64,000 nt of DNA from SSF14 sp046331245 (GTDB lineage: Bacteria; Actinomycetota; Acidimicrobiia; Acidimicrobiales; Microtrichaceae): assembly GCA_046331245.1 (NCBI GenBank), contig JAXLRH010000003.1, forward strand, positions 310,001-374,000. Direction: 5' to 3'. Of this stretch, positions 7,964-14,474 are shown in pieces. The translations under genes were made by a program, and so were the position numbers. The notes beneath the pieces are model-generated. The model ran no database searches, was not told the origin of the DNA, and saw only the letters and a list, made by a program, of their open reading frames with translations. How positions within the stretch are numbered: position 1 is the first letter of the stretch; each line of letters starts with the position of its first letter.

Positions 7964-8749
7964 CGCGACGGTGGCGTCGAGCCGGGCGAACGTCGTCCGG
8001 AGGCTCGGCGCCACCGCTTCCGCCCACAGGGAGTGCCCGGCGCTGGTCGGGTGGAAGAGGTCCGGCCCGAACAGGCGCCGGTCGCGGAACGCCTGATTCG
8101 ACGGCGTGACGTCGAGCAGCACGGCCTGCGGGTGGCGGGCGACCGCCGCCTCGACGATCCGGCAGAAGCTGCGCCCTCGCCGGCGCATCACCCCGCGGAG
8201 CGGTGCCGGGAAGCGGGCCACGTTGCCGAGGTCGCCGATGTTCGTCACCGCGGCCACGGGCACTCGGGCGAGCACCGCGTCGAGCAGCGTGTCGAAGTCG
8301 GCGGCGAACTGACGGGAGCCGGTGCCGTGGATCGCGTCGTTGGAGCCCACGGAGAGGATCGCCGCGTCGACGTCGACGGCGAGGGCCGCGTCGAGCCGGC
8401 GCGCCACGTCGGCGACCCGTGAGCCGCCGACGGCGAAGGACACGACCTCGACGGGCCGACCGAGGTCGAGCGCCGCGAGCGCCCGCCGCACCCAGATCTC
8501 GTCCGGATCGACGAGGCCCGGCCCGGTGAGCGTGCTGTCGCCGAGCACGACGACGCGGAGCGGCGGGCTGTCGAGGTGGGCAGCGACCACGCCGGACGGG
8601 TCGAGGTCACCGAACTGCGGGAGCCGCCGGAACGCCGTCCACAGCACCTCGGCGGCGAGCGTGAGCCCGGTGATCCCGGTCGCCACGCCGAGTGCGGCAG
8701 CGGTGTGCGCGGCGCCAGGCGCCCTGAGACCGACGTGCTTGGTGGCCAT
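7940..8749 (-). CDS. SGNH/GDSL hydrolase, membrane-anchored
   Basis: A 269-residue esterase or lipase-like protein. A hydrophobic segment at about residues 12-34 should anchor or export it. Block I is VVLGDSTLTGPG with the nucleophile Ser, block III is the SVGSND segment, and block V is DLFHPTSAGH with the Asp-x-x-His pair, so the catalytic set looks complete. Such enzymes deacylate lipids or polysaccharides at the cell surface; the substrate is unknown. The ATG at 8749 follows a GGGGGG tract that may serve as ribosome binding site. Its upstream region holds a long C-rich tract and palindrome A1. Confidence 0.85.
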   Translation of the reverse strand: MATKHVGLRAPGAAHTAAALGVATGITGLTLAAEVLWTAFRRLPQFGDLDPSGVVAAHLDSPPLRVVVLGDSTLTGPGLVDPDEIWVRRALAALDLGRPVEVVSFAVGGSRVADVARRLDAALAVDVDAAILSVGSNDAIHGTGSRQFAADFDTLLDAVLARVPVAAVTNIGDLGNVARFPAPLRGVMRRRGRSFCRIVEAAVARHPQAVLLDVTPSNQAFRDRRLFGPDLFHPTSAGHSLWAEAVAPSLRTTFARLDATVALLGAGEA

Positions 8750-8828
8750 GTCGCATCACCCCCCGGGAACCCAACCCCGACCCTGGACGTTACGGATCCC
8801 CGGCGCCGACACAAGGGGGATTTCCGTT

Positions 8829-8862
8829 CCCACCCCCGCCCCGACCCGCCCCACCCACCCCC
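8829..8862 (-). other. G-quadruplex-capable tract (G-rich on minus strand)
   Basis: Seven C-runs of 3-5 bases separated by 1-2 nt occur on the plus strand, giving a strong four-stranded G motif on the minus strand about 80 bp upstream of the SGNH gene. It directly abuts palindrome A1. Confidence 0.5.
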
Positions 8863-8863
8863 G

Positions 8864-8911
8864 TTTTGTGCCCCGGATCTACCGGGTAGCCGGACGATCC
8901 GGAGCACAAAA
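8864..8911. repeat. interspersed palindrome family A, copy A1
   Basis: Left arm TTTTGTGCCCCGGATC (8864-8879) and right arm GATCCGGAGCACAAAA (8896-8911) are inverted copies with one mismatch around a 16-nt centre. A second copy in opposite orientation lies at 54916-54963. It is non-coding and sits between the divergent SGNH and YdeI-like genes. Confidence 0.8.
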
Positions 8912-8955
8912 CCGGCCGGAGGGCTCGGGGTCGACGCCGCTGGCAGACTTCGCCC

Positions 8956-9165
8956 GTGGACTTCGAGACCACGGTGACCCTCGGGGGGGGGCGCTCGGCG
9001 ACGGGCCTCGCCGCCGCGCTCGACGCGACCCCGGGCGCGCGTGCTGCGTTCGACGCCCTCTCCTACAGCCACCAGCGGGCGCATGTCCTGCCGATCGAGG
9101 CGGCGAAGGCTCCCGAGACGCGTCAGCGGCGCATCGACACGACGATCGAGATGCTCACCGGCTGA
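8956..9165 (+). pseudogene. internally deleted YdeI/OmpD-associated family protein
   Basis: A 69-residue frame starting GTG. The first ~17 residues (MDFETTVTLGGGRSATGL) look like the beginning of a DUF1905 domain. They are joined directly to DATPGARAAFDALSYSHQRAHV...PETRQRRIDTTIEML, the C-terminal YdeI signature. The rest of DUF1905 (about 60-70 residues in relatives) is absent, suggesting an in-frame deletion remnant, or less likely a stand-alone mini-protein. A run of nine G inside the junction region is a possible slippage site. There is no ribosome binding site; CAGACT lies 6 nt before the GTG, so it may still be expressed without a leader. Confidence 0.5.
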
Positions 9166-9214
9166 CCGCCAGGCCCCCACCAGCGCCGGGCCTCACCATC
9201 CCCCCCCACTTCGG

Positions 9215-9261
9215 TTTTGGGGTTCGTTGTGCGCGAGGGGTGCACACAACGAACCCCAAAA
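9215..9261. repeat. interspersed palindrome family B, copy B1
   Basis: TTTTGGGGTTCGTTGTG (9215-9231) and its exact reverse complement (9245-9261) flank a 13-nt centre. The 49 bases from 9213 to 9261 are identical to those at 33792-33840. It lies in the 201-bp gap between two plus-strand genes, 8 bases after a run of eight C. Confidence 0.85.
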
Positions 9262-9366
9262 GCGGCGGGAGGGACGCTGATTTCCGCGTGGTTCGACCTT
9301 GAAATTGGGCGGCGTCGTCCGATGATGAAAGGGCGGGAGCGGTACCGCGGGAAGGGGGTCGGCCAC

Positions 9367-9975
9367 ATGATCAGCAGCGGACTCCTCGTGCGGATGATCG
9401 CAGCCCCCGGCCGTGAGGCGGAGGCCGAGGAGCTCCTCGTGGCCGTGCTCCGCATCGCCGAGCGCGAGACGCAGACCGAGGCGAGCTTCCTGCTCCGCTT
9501 CGGCGTCGGCGTGTTCGCCACGCTCGACCTGTTCCTCGACGACATGGCCCGCCGCGAGCACCTCGCCGGCGCAGCGGCCCAGGCGATCCACTACCGCTCG
9601 CGCGACCTGTTCGCTCCCCCGCCCACGCAGACGCTCGTCGACGTGGTCGCGCACGACCTGCCGGCGCCCCACCTCCTCGGCGGTCTGACCGACGGCGCGA
9701 TGCTCTCGTTCGGCGCCGGCTGGGCGGACGATCTCGCCGACCTCACGACCAGTGGCAACGACGACGATCCGCCGTCGGGATGGGTCGCGCTCGGCGCCGA
9801 GGACGGGGCGATCACCGTGGTCGAGCTCGCTGCGGGCGACCCCGCCGCCGCACACCGCCCGTCGCCATGGACGCTGCACGCGCCACGGCTCCTCGCCCGC
9901 GAGGACTTCACGCTGGTCGGTGGAAGCACGATCACCCTTCCGGCGGACGATCGCACGGCTTTTACCAACCGCTAA
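9367..9975 (+). CDS. ABM-like (antibiotic biosynthesis monooxygenase fold) protein
   Basis: A 202-residue protein starting at ATG 9367 behind an AAGGGGG ribosome binding site; the longer open frame upstream runs through palindrome B1 and is not believed. The N-terminal ~90 residues (LLVRMIAAPGREAEAEELLVAVL...ARREHLAG) match the dimeric alpha-beta barrel of the ABM superfamily, often found in quinone or heme-degrading monooxygenases and in signalling proteins. The C-terminal ~100 residues are acidic and unrecognised. No catalytic residue can be assigned. It precedes uppP by 46 bp. Confidence 0.55.
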   Translation: MISSGLLVRMIAAPGREAEAEELLVAVLRIAERETQTEASFLLRFGVGVFATLDLFLDDMARREHLAGAAAQAIHYRSRDLFAPPPTQTLVDVVAHDLPAPHLLGGLTDGAMLSFGAGWADDLADLTTSGNDDDPPSGWVALGAEDGAITVVELAAGDPAAAHRPSPWTLHAPRLLAREDFTLVGGSTITLPADDRTAFTNR

Positions 9976-9986
9976 CCCGCGGGTGC

Positions 9987-10014
9987 TTGATCTCGGCGAG
10001 GCGGCCCGTACAGT
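9987..10014 (+). promoter_or_regulatory. predicted leaderless promoter of uppP
   Basis: TTGATC (9987-9992) and TACAGT (10009-10014) are 16 bp apart, a plausible sigma-70 -35/-10 pair. The hexamer ends 7 nt before ATG 10022, and no ribosome binding site exists. Confidence 0.6.
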
Positions 10015-10021
10015 CGTGCGG

Positions 10022-10978
10022 ATGCGCCCACCCACGCTCGCCCTCGTCCGCTCGCGCCCGCTGCTCGGTGCCGTCGCGGTCGGCCTCATCCTGCTGACCC
10101 TCACCGGGTCGACCCTCGTGAAGGGTGACTCGACCGGTCGGGTCGAGTCGCTGACCACCCCGAAGGCGATCGTGCTCGGCGTGGTGGAGGGCATCACCGA
10201 GTACCTGCCGATCAGCTCCACGGGCCACCTGCTCGTGACGGAGAAGGTGCTCGACGTCGGCCAGCACAAGAACGACAAGGACCCGACCGACACCTACACG
10301 GTGGTCATCCAGATCGGCGCGATCCTCGCGGTGCTCGGCATCTTCCGGAAGCGGTTCGTGCTGATGCTCGAGGGCCTCGTCGGCCGCAGCGAGGAGGGGC
10401 GCTCGCTGATCCTCTCGCTCCTGCTCGCGTTCGTGCCGGCGGTCGTGATCGCGGTGGCACTCCAGGACCCGATCAAGGAACGGCTCCTCAAGCCGTGGCC
10501 GGTGGTGGTGGCGTGGGTCGTGGGTGGCATCGCCATCCTGCTGTTCGTGGCCAACTCGTCGAAGCTGCGGGTGCGCATCGAGTCGGTGGGGGCGATCACG
10601 CCGCGGGTCGCCCTCGGCATCGGCGTCGCCCAGGTGCTCGCCCTCTGGCCGGGCACCAGCCGTTCGCTCGTCACGATCCTCGCGGCGCTGCTCCTCGGCT
10701 GCTCGCTCACGGCGGCCGTCGAGTTCTCGTTCCTGCTCGGGTTCCTCACCTTGTCGGCTGCCACGGCCTACGAGTTGCTCAAGCACGGCTCCGAGATGGT
10801 GGATGCGTTCGGCATCGTGAACCCGCTCATCGGCATCGTCGTCGCCGGCATCGCGGCGTTCGCGTCGGTGAAGTGGATGATCACCTACCTGGAGAAGCAC
10901 CCGCTCACGATCTTCGCCCACTACCGCTTCGCCGCTGCGGTGCTCACGGGCGTGCTGCTCGTGACGAAGGCGATCTGA
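10022..10978 (+). CDS. uppP: undecaprenyl-diphosphatase UppP (BacA)
   Basis: A 318-residue integral membrane enzyme that removes a phosphate from undecaprenyl pyrophosphate outside the membrane, recycling the lipid carrier for peptidoglycan and surface glycans and giving bacitracin tolerance. The signature EGITEYLPISSTGHL is at about residues 56-70, with the catalytic Glu pair and Ser, and PGTSRS occurs near 217. It is about 40 residues longer at the N terminus than typical BacA, adding one hydrophobic segment. The glycan island at 38-49 kb would be a consumer of the recycled carrier. Confidence 0.93.
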   Translation: MRPPTLALVRSRPLLGAVAVGLILLTLTGSTLVKGDSTGRVESLTTPKAIVLGVVEGITEYLPISSTGHLLVTEKVLDVGQHKNDKDPTDTYTVVIQIGAILAVLGIFRKRFVLMLEGLVGRSEEGRSLILSLLLAFVPAVVIAVALQDPIKERLLKPWPVVVAWVVGGIAILLFVANSSKLRVRIESVGAITPRVALGIGVAQVLALWPGTSRSLVTILAALLLGCSLTAAVEFSFLLGFLTLSAATAYELLKHGSEMVDAFGIVNPLIGIVVAGIAAFASVKWMITYLEKHPLTIFAHYRFAAAVLTGVLLVTKAI

Positions 10979-11022
10979 CCGGCCCCCGACCGGCGGTCGA
11001 ACGGCGGCAAGCCGTCGAGCAG

Positions 11023-11760
11023 CTACAGGCGATCGAGCAGCGCGCGGCCCAGGCGGTACGCGTCGCCGGGCCAGCGCGCCGACACGTAACGCCCGTCCTC
11101 CACGACGAAGGCCGGCCCGTCGTCGGTCGCCGTCCCCCGCTTCGACAGCTCGAACGGGCCGCGTTCGAACTGCGCGGCGGGGTCGACGAGAGCGGCTCGG
11201 ACCTCGTCCTCCACGTAGGCGGGGTAGGTCCGGTAGTACCGCCCGCGGCGCCATGCGGTCGCCAGGTACGCGCTCCGCTCCATGTACTTGGGGAGGCATG
11301 TCGTGCGGCGTTCGGCCAGGACGCTGCGCCCGTCGGGCCCCGTGGCCCGGGCCAGCACGAGCACGCCGTGGCAGATCGCTGCGACCGGGCGTTCGAGCGC
11401 CCAGAACTCGGCGACGCGCTGCTGCAGCACGGCGCTCCCGAGGTACTGGCGCATGCCGGGCGCGTGGCCGCCGGGCAGGAGCAGGGCGTCGTAGTCGGCC
11501 ACGGCGAGGTCGTCCCAGCGTCGCGGCGTGCGGAAGGCCGGGCTCTCCACGAGCTCGCGGTACCAGGCGGCCGGTTCCGGCTCGGCCCCGAGCTTGCCGA
11601 ACACGACGCCCGACAGGAGCAGCGGATCGCCGGCTGCCACCGCGCCGTGCTCGGTCGCGAACACCACCGTGTGCCCGGCGTCGGTGAGCAGGCGGACGGG
11701 CACCGACACCTCGGTGATGTCGAAGTCCCGATCGGGCAGGGGGACGAGCACCGTGGCCAT
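11023..11760 (-). CDS. DJ-1/PfpI family protein (class I glutamine amidotransferase-like)
   Basis: A 245-residue cytosolic protein of the DJ-1/PfpI superfamily. The nucleophile elbow is AAICHG, with Cys followed by His, and the conserved LLLPGGHAPGMRQY precedes it. Such proteins act as glyoxalase III/deglycases, chaperones or isocyanide hydratases; this member looks closest to the Hsp31/YhbO-type enzymes by length. It is divergent from a VOC (glyoxalase I-fold) gene with only 25 bp between the start codons, suggesting a joint role in reactive aldehyde handling, though that is inference. Confidence 0.8.
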   Translation of the reverse strand: MATVLVPLPDRDFDITEVSVPVRLLTDAGHTVVFATEHGAVAAGDPLLLSGVVFGKLGAEPEPAAWYRELVESPAFRTPRRWDDLAVADYDALLLPGGHAPGMRQYLGSAVLQQRVAEFWALERPVAAICHGVLVLARATGPDGRSVLAERRTTCLPKYMERSAYLATAWRRGRYYRTYPAYVEDEVRAALVDPAAQFERGPFELSKRGTATDDGPAFVVEDGRYVSARWPGDAYRLGRALLDRL

Positions 11761-11769
11761 GATGGGCGC

Positions 11770-11779
11770 AGGCTACCGT
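11770..11779. promoter_or_regulatory. back-to-back overlapping -10 elements of a bidirectional promoter
   Basis: The 10-bp AGGCTACCGT reads TACCGT on the plus strand (11774-11779, 6 nt before ATG 11786). On the minus strand it reads TAGCCT (11770-11775, 9 nt before ATG 11760). The two hexamers share their TA step, so RNA polymerase cannot occupy both at once. Confidence 0.5.
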
Positions 11780-11785
11780 CGCACC

Positions 11786-12226
11786 ATGTCCGACTCGCCC
11801 GTCCGCTTCTCCCACACCGGCATCTGCGTCACCGACCTCGCCCGGTCGTTGCGCTTCTACTGCGAGGGCCTCGGGTTCGAGACGGCCGAGGGCTACGACC
11901 TCGACGACACGATGCTGCCCGGGCTCGCCGACGCGCTCGAGGTGCCGTCGCCCGTCGCACTGCGCTCGCAGATGATCACGCTCGGCCCGCTGCGCATCGA
12001 GCTCCTCGCCTACACCGAGCCTGCGCCCCGCGGTGAGGCCTCCACGAGTCGCGGGAGCCTCGGACTCACGCACCTCAGCTTCGTCGTGGACGACGTGGAC
12101 GCAGCGCTCGCACGAGCGGTGGCTGCCGGCGGGACCCTCGTCGAGGGGACCGACGTCGAGGTCGGCATCAGGCTGCTGTTCCTCGCGGATCCCGACGGGA
12201 CACGGATCGAGTTGATGGCGGGCTGA
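11786..12226 (+). CDS. VOC family (glyoxalase I-fold) protein
   Basis: A 146-residue protein with two beta-alpha-beta-beta-beta modules. The metal-ligand positions of the vicinal oxygen chelate fold are visible: FSHTGICVTDLARS (His10), THLSFVVDDVD and the terminal DPDGTRIELM with Glu. It probably acts on a small metabolite as isomerase, lyase or dioxygenase. It may be a lactoylglutathione- or mycothiol-adduct-type lyase, but the substrate is not determined. Its start is leaderless-like. The 3' end overlaps the convergent ferric reductase-like gene by 59 bp, which is large but both frames look real. Confidence 0.8.
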   Translation: MSDSPVRFSHTGICVTDLARSLRFYCEGLGFETAEGYDLDDTMLPGLADALEVPSPVALRSQMITLGPLRIELLAYTEPAPRGEASTSRGSLGLTHLSFVVDDVDAALARAVAAGGTLVEGTDVEVGIRLLFLADPDGTRIELMAG

Positions 12227-12788
12227 TCCGTCGAATCCGACTGCCGCCGACGAGGCGGACGATCGTGAGGACGATCACCAGCGAGGAGATGCCGAGCGCG
12301 CCCCACTGGAGCAGCGGATTCGGGCCGTCGGTGCCGGCGGCGAGCCCGTGCACCGTCGCCGTCACGAACACCACGGCGCTGGCGTGGTGGACGCGCCGCC
12401 ACAGCGCTCTCGGGAGGCGGGACTTCAGCCACGACGTGATCTGGATCGCGATGACGAGGTACATCGCGACGATCCCCCACGCCACCGAGCCGGGCTCCCA
12501 GCGGGAGGCGAAGGGCACCAGCACGTCGGCGGGGCCGAACGAGACGAAGTCGTCGGCCAGCAGCGCGACCACGTGCACGGCGAGGAACACGAGCGCCAGC
12601 GCGCCGAGGTGACGGTGCAGGCTGAGGAGCCACGCCGGCAGACCGGGGCGGCGCAGGAGCCTCGTCGACAGCGCGAGACCCCAGATGATCGACGCGGCCA
12701 TCACCAGCCAGTCGACGATGCCGCTCGCACGGGCGACGTACCACGTCAGCTTCGGGTCGACGCTCGCGAGGAGGTGGGTCGCTGTCAT
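12168..12788 (-). CDS. ferric reductase-like transmembrane protein
   Basis: A 206-residue membrane protein with about five or six helices. His residues in LHRHLGALALVFLAVHVVALL and RVHHASAVVFVTATVHGLAA are spaced as paired b-heme ligands of the ferric reductase/MsrQ superfamily. A flavin- or NADPH-binding domain is absent, so electrons must come from a partner. The ApbE gene lies 16 bp upstream in the same direction, fitting transfer through a covalently flavinylated partner. The final ~25 residues are Arg/Ser-rich and cytosolic. Confidence 0.75.
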   Translation of the reverse strand: MTATHLLASVDPKLTWYVARASGIVDWLVMAASIIWGLALSTRLLRRPGLPAWLLSLHRHLGALALVFLAVHVVALLADDFVSFGPADVLVPFASRWEPGSVAWGIVAMYLVIAIQITSWLKSRLPRALWRRVHHASAVVFVTATVHGLAAGTDGPNPLLQWGALGISSLVIVLTIVRLVGGSRIRRISPPSTRSVSRRDPRGTAA

Positions 12789-12804
12789 CCTGCCCTCGGA
12801 TCGG

Positions 12805-13761
12805 TCAGGACGCGGCGGCCGCGAGGGCGTCGATCACGAGACCGGCGTCGAACCGCGAGCCGTCGTCGCCGATGAGCAATCCGGAGAGGCCCAGCCGCTC
12901 GACGAGCGCGACGCCGTCGACCGGTCCGGCGACGACGGCGGCCTTGGCGACGGCCTCGGCATGTGCCGCGTCCGGCCCGCGCACGATCGCCGTGGCCACG
13001 CCCGACGCGGTCGAACGCCCGGTCGACGGATCGACGAGGTGGTGTGCCATGTCGCTCCCGATCCGCCAGCGACGCTGCACCGTGGTCGACGCGACGATCG
13101 CCCCGCCGTAGAGGCGAACCGTGCCGAGGTCGCTGCCGGGCCTGGCGGGGTCCTCGATCGGCACGGCCCACCCGTCCGGCGGCGCGACGCCGGCGACGGC
13201 CACGTCGCCGCCGAGCGCGACGCACGCCGACGACGCGCCCGCGTCGGCCAGCCAGCGCGACACCGCATCGGCCGCGAGGCCCTTGCCGATGCCACCGAGG
13301 TCGACGGCGACGCCGACGGGCAGCGTCGCCGTGCCGGCGACGGCATCGAGCCGGAGCTCGTCGAACCCGGGCACCCGAGCGCCGAACGGGCTCGGTGGGA
13401 CCGTCGGGCGCGGGCCGAGGTCGCCCGCGGCACGGATCGACTCGAACGACCGGTCGTAGCCGAGCGCCTCGAGGGCGCCGAGCACGGTCGGGTCGAACCG
13501 ACCGCCGGTGTCGTGGTGGGCGGCGTCGGCCGCGGCGAGCGCCTCGAACAACGTCGTCGACACCGCGACGGTGTCGCTCGTGCGGCGGTTGAACTCGCAC
13601 AGCTCGCTGTCGACGCGGAACCGCGACCAGCACTGCTCACGCCGTTCGAGCTCGTGGAGCGCGCCGTCGAGGAGGGCGGGATCCGACCCGTAGACCACCA
13701 GCTCCGCGGTCGAGCCCATCGCCGTCGTGCTGGCGTGCAACCAGCGTGCGGTGCCGGTCAC
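12805..13761 (-). CDS. apbE: FAD:protein FMN transferase ApbE
   Basis: A 318-residue ApbE-family enzyme that attaches FMN from FAD to Ser/Thr of redox proteins. Recognisable segments are AMGSTAELVVYGSD at the N terminus, RREQCWSRFRVDSELCEFNR, VAVDLGGIGKGLAADAV (the FAD-binding GGIGKG) and the C-terminal SDMAHHLVDPSTGRS. The chosen start is GTG 13761, which overlaps the TGA of the upstream gene as GTGA; a second GTG at 13767 is also possible. No signal peptide is evident, so it may work in the cytosol. No protein with the target motif of the flavinylation domain was found nearby. Confidence 0.88.
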   Translation of the reverse strand: MTGTARWLHASTTAMGSTAELVVYGSDPALLDGALHELERREQCWSRFRVDSELCEFNRRTSDTVAVSTTLFEALAAADAAHHDTGGRFDPTVLGALEALGYDRSFESIRAAGDLGPRPTVPPSPFGARVPGFDELRLDAVAGTATLPVGVAVDLGGIGKGLAADAVSRWLADAGASSACVALGGDVAVAGVAPPDGWAVPIEDPARPGSDLGTVRLYGGAIVASTTVQRRWRIGSDMAHHLVDPSTGRSTASGVATAIVRGPDAAHAEAVAKAAVVAGPVDGVALVERLGLSGLLIGDDGSRFDAGLVIDALAAAAS

Positions 13762-14348
13762 CGGCACTTGGAGCCGGTGCACGGCGGTGTCGTCGGTGGC
13801 GGCGAGGTCGGGGCCGGTGCCTGCGTCACGGGCGGTTGGGTCGGTGGCGGCGCCGTCGGCGCGGGGGCCTGGGTGACGGGCGGCGCGCTCGGTGCCGGAG
13901 CCGCTGCCGGTGCCGGTGCCGCCGCTGGAGCGGGGACCGACGCCGCCGGAACCGCCGTCGGGGGCGGGGGCGCGCCGGCCGTCGACGCGGCGACCGTCGA
14001 TCGACCCGCCTGCGTCGTGGTGCTCCCGGTCAGGGTGCTCTCGGCAGCGGTCGTGGGCGTGTCGACCGCCGCCAGCTCCGTCGGCACGGTGTCGGACACG
14101 GTGTCGGACACGGTGCCGGACACCGACGGGTCGGGGGCCGTGCGGGGGACCTCGGTCTGGACGGCGACGGCGGACGTCGTCGCCGTCGGTGTGGTGGTCG
14201 TCGTGGAGGCGGGTCGGTTCGGCGTCGCCTGGGCCCATGCGGGCGGCGCCGCAATGAACGCTCGGACGAGACCGGCGCAGGCGCCCGCCGACGCGCCGGT
14301 GACGGCGATCCGGCTGGCGAACGCCGGTCGACGTCGTCGTCGGGCCAT
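13758..14348 (-). CDS. Ala/Pro/Thr-rich exported protein
   Basis: A 196-residue protein with an Arg-rich start (MARRRRRPAFASR), a hydrophobic segment and a plausible AWA signal peptidase site near residue 38. The rest is disordered Thr-Ala-Pro sequence with short repeats (GTVSDTVSDTV, QAPAPTAPPPTQPP and QAPAPTSPPPTTPP) ending CTGSKCR. There is no folded domain. It is first in an operon with ApbE and the ferric reductase-like protein, translationally coupled to ApbE. It might be a flexible tether or a cell-wall spacer; it has no recognisable FMN-attachment motif. Confidence 0.6.
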   Translation of the reverse strand: MARRRRRPAFASRIAVTGASAGACAGLVRAFIAAPPAWAQATPNRPASTTTTTPTATTSAVAVQTEVPRTAPDPSVSGTVSDTVSDTVPTELAAVDTPTTAAESTLTGSTTTQAGRSTVAASTAGAPPPPTAVPAASVPAPAAAPAPAAAPAPSAPPVTQAPAPTAPPPTQPPVTQAPAPTSPPPTTPPCTGSKCR

Positions 14349-14474
14349 CAGCGCTCACCGTCCTGAGGGACGGCGGTGGCGGACCGTCGGTTCAACGCTC
14401 ACTCCCGGGCTCGGTGGATGGGTCTCACGACCTATCGACCAGCGACCCCCGGAAACTTGAGATCCGGCCCGACG

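Noticed and set aside
9217..9366. N-terminal extension of the ABM-like protein
   Set aside because: It translates palindrome B1 and lacks a ribosome binding site, whereas ATG 9367 has one.
14349..14474. Riboswitch (FMN or c-di-GMP) upstream of the ApbE operon
   Set aside because: No conserved FMN or c-di-GMP aptamer segments could be aligned by eye.
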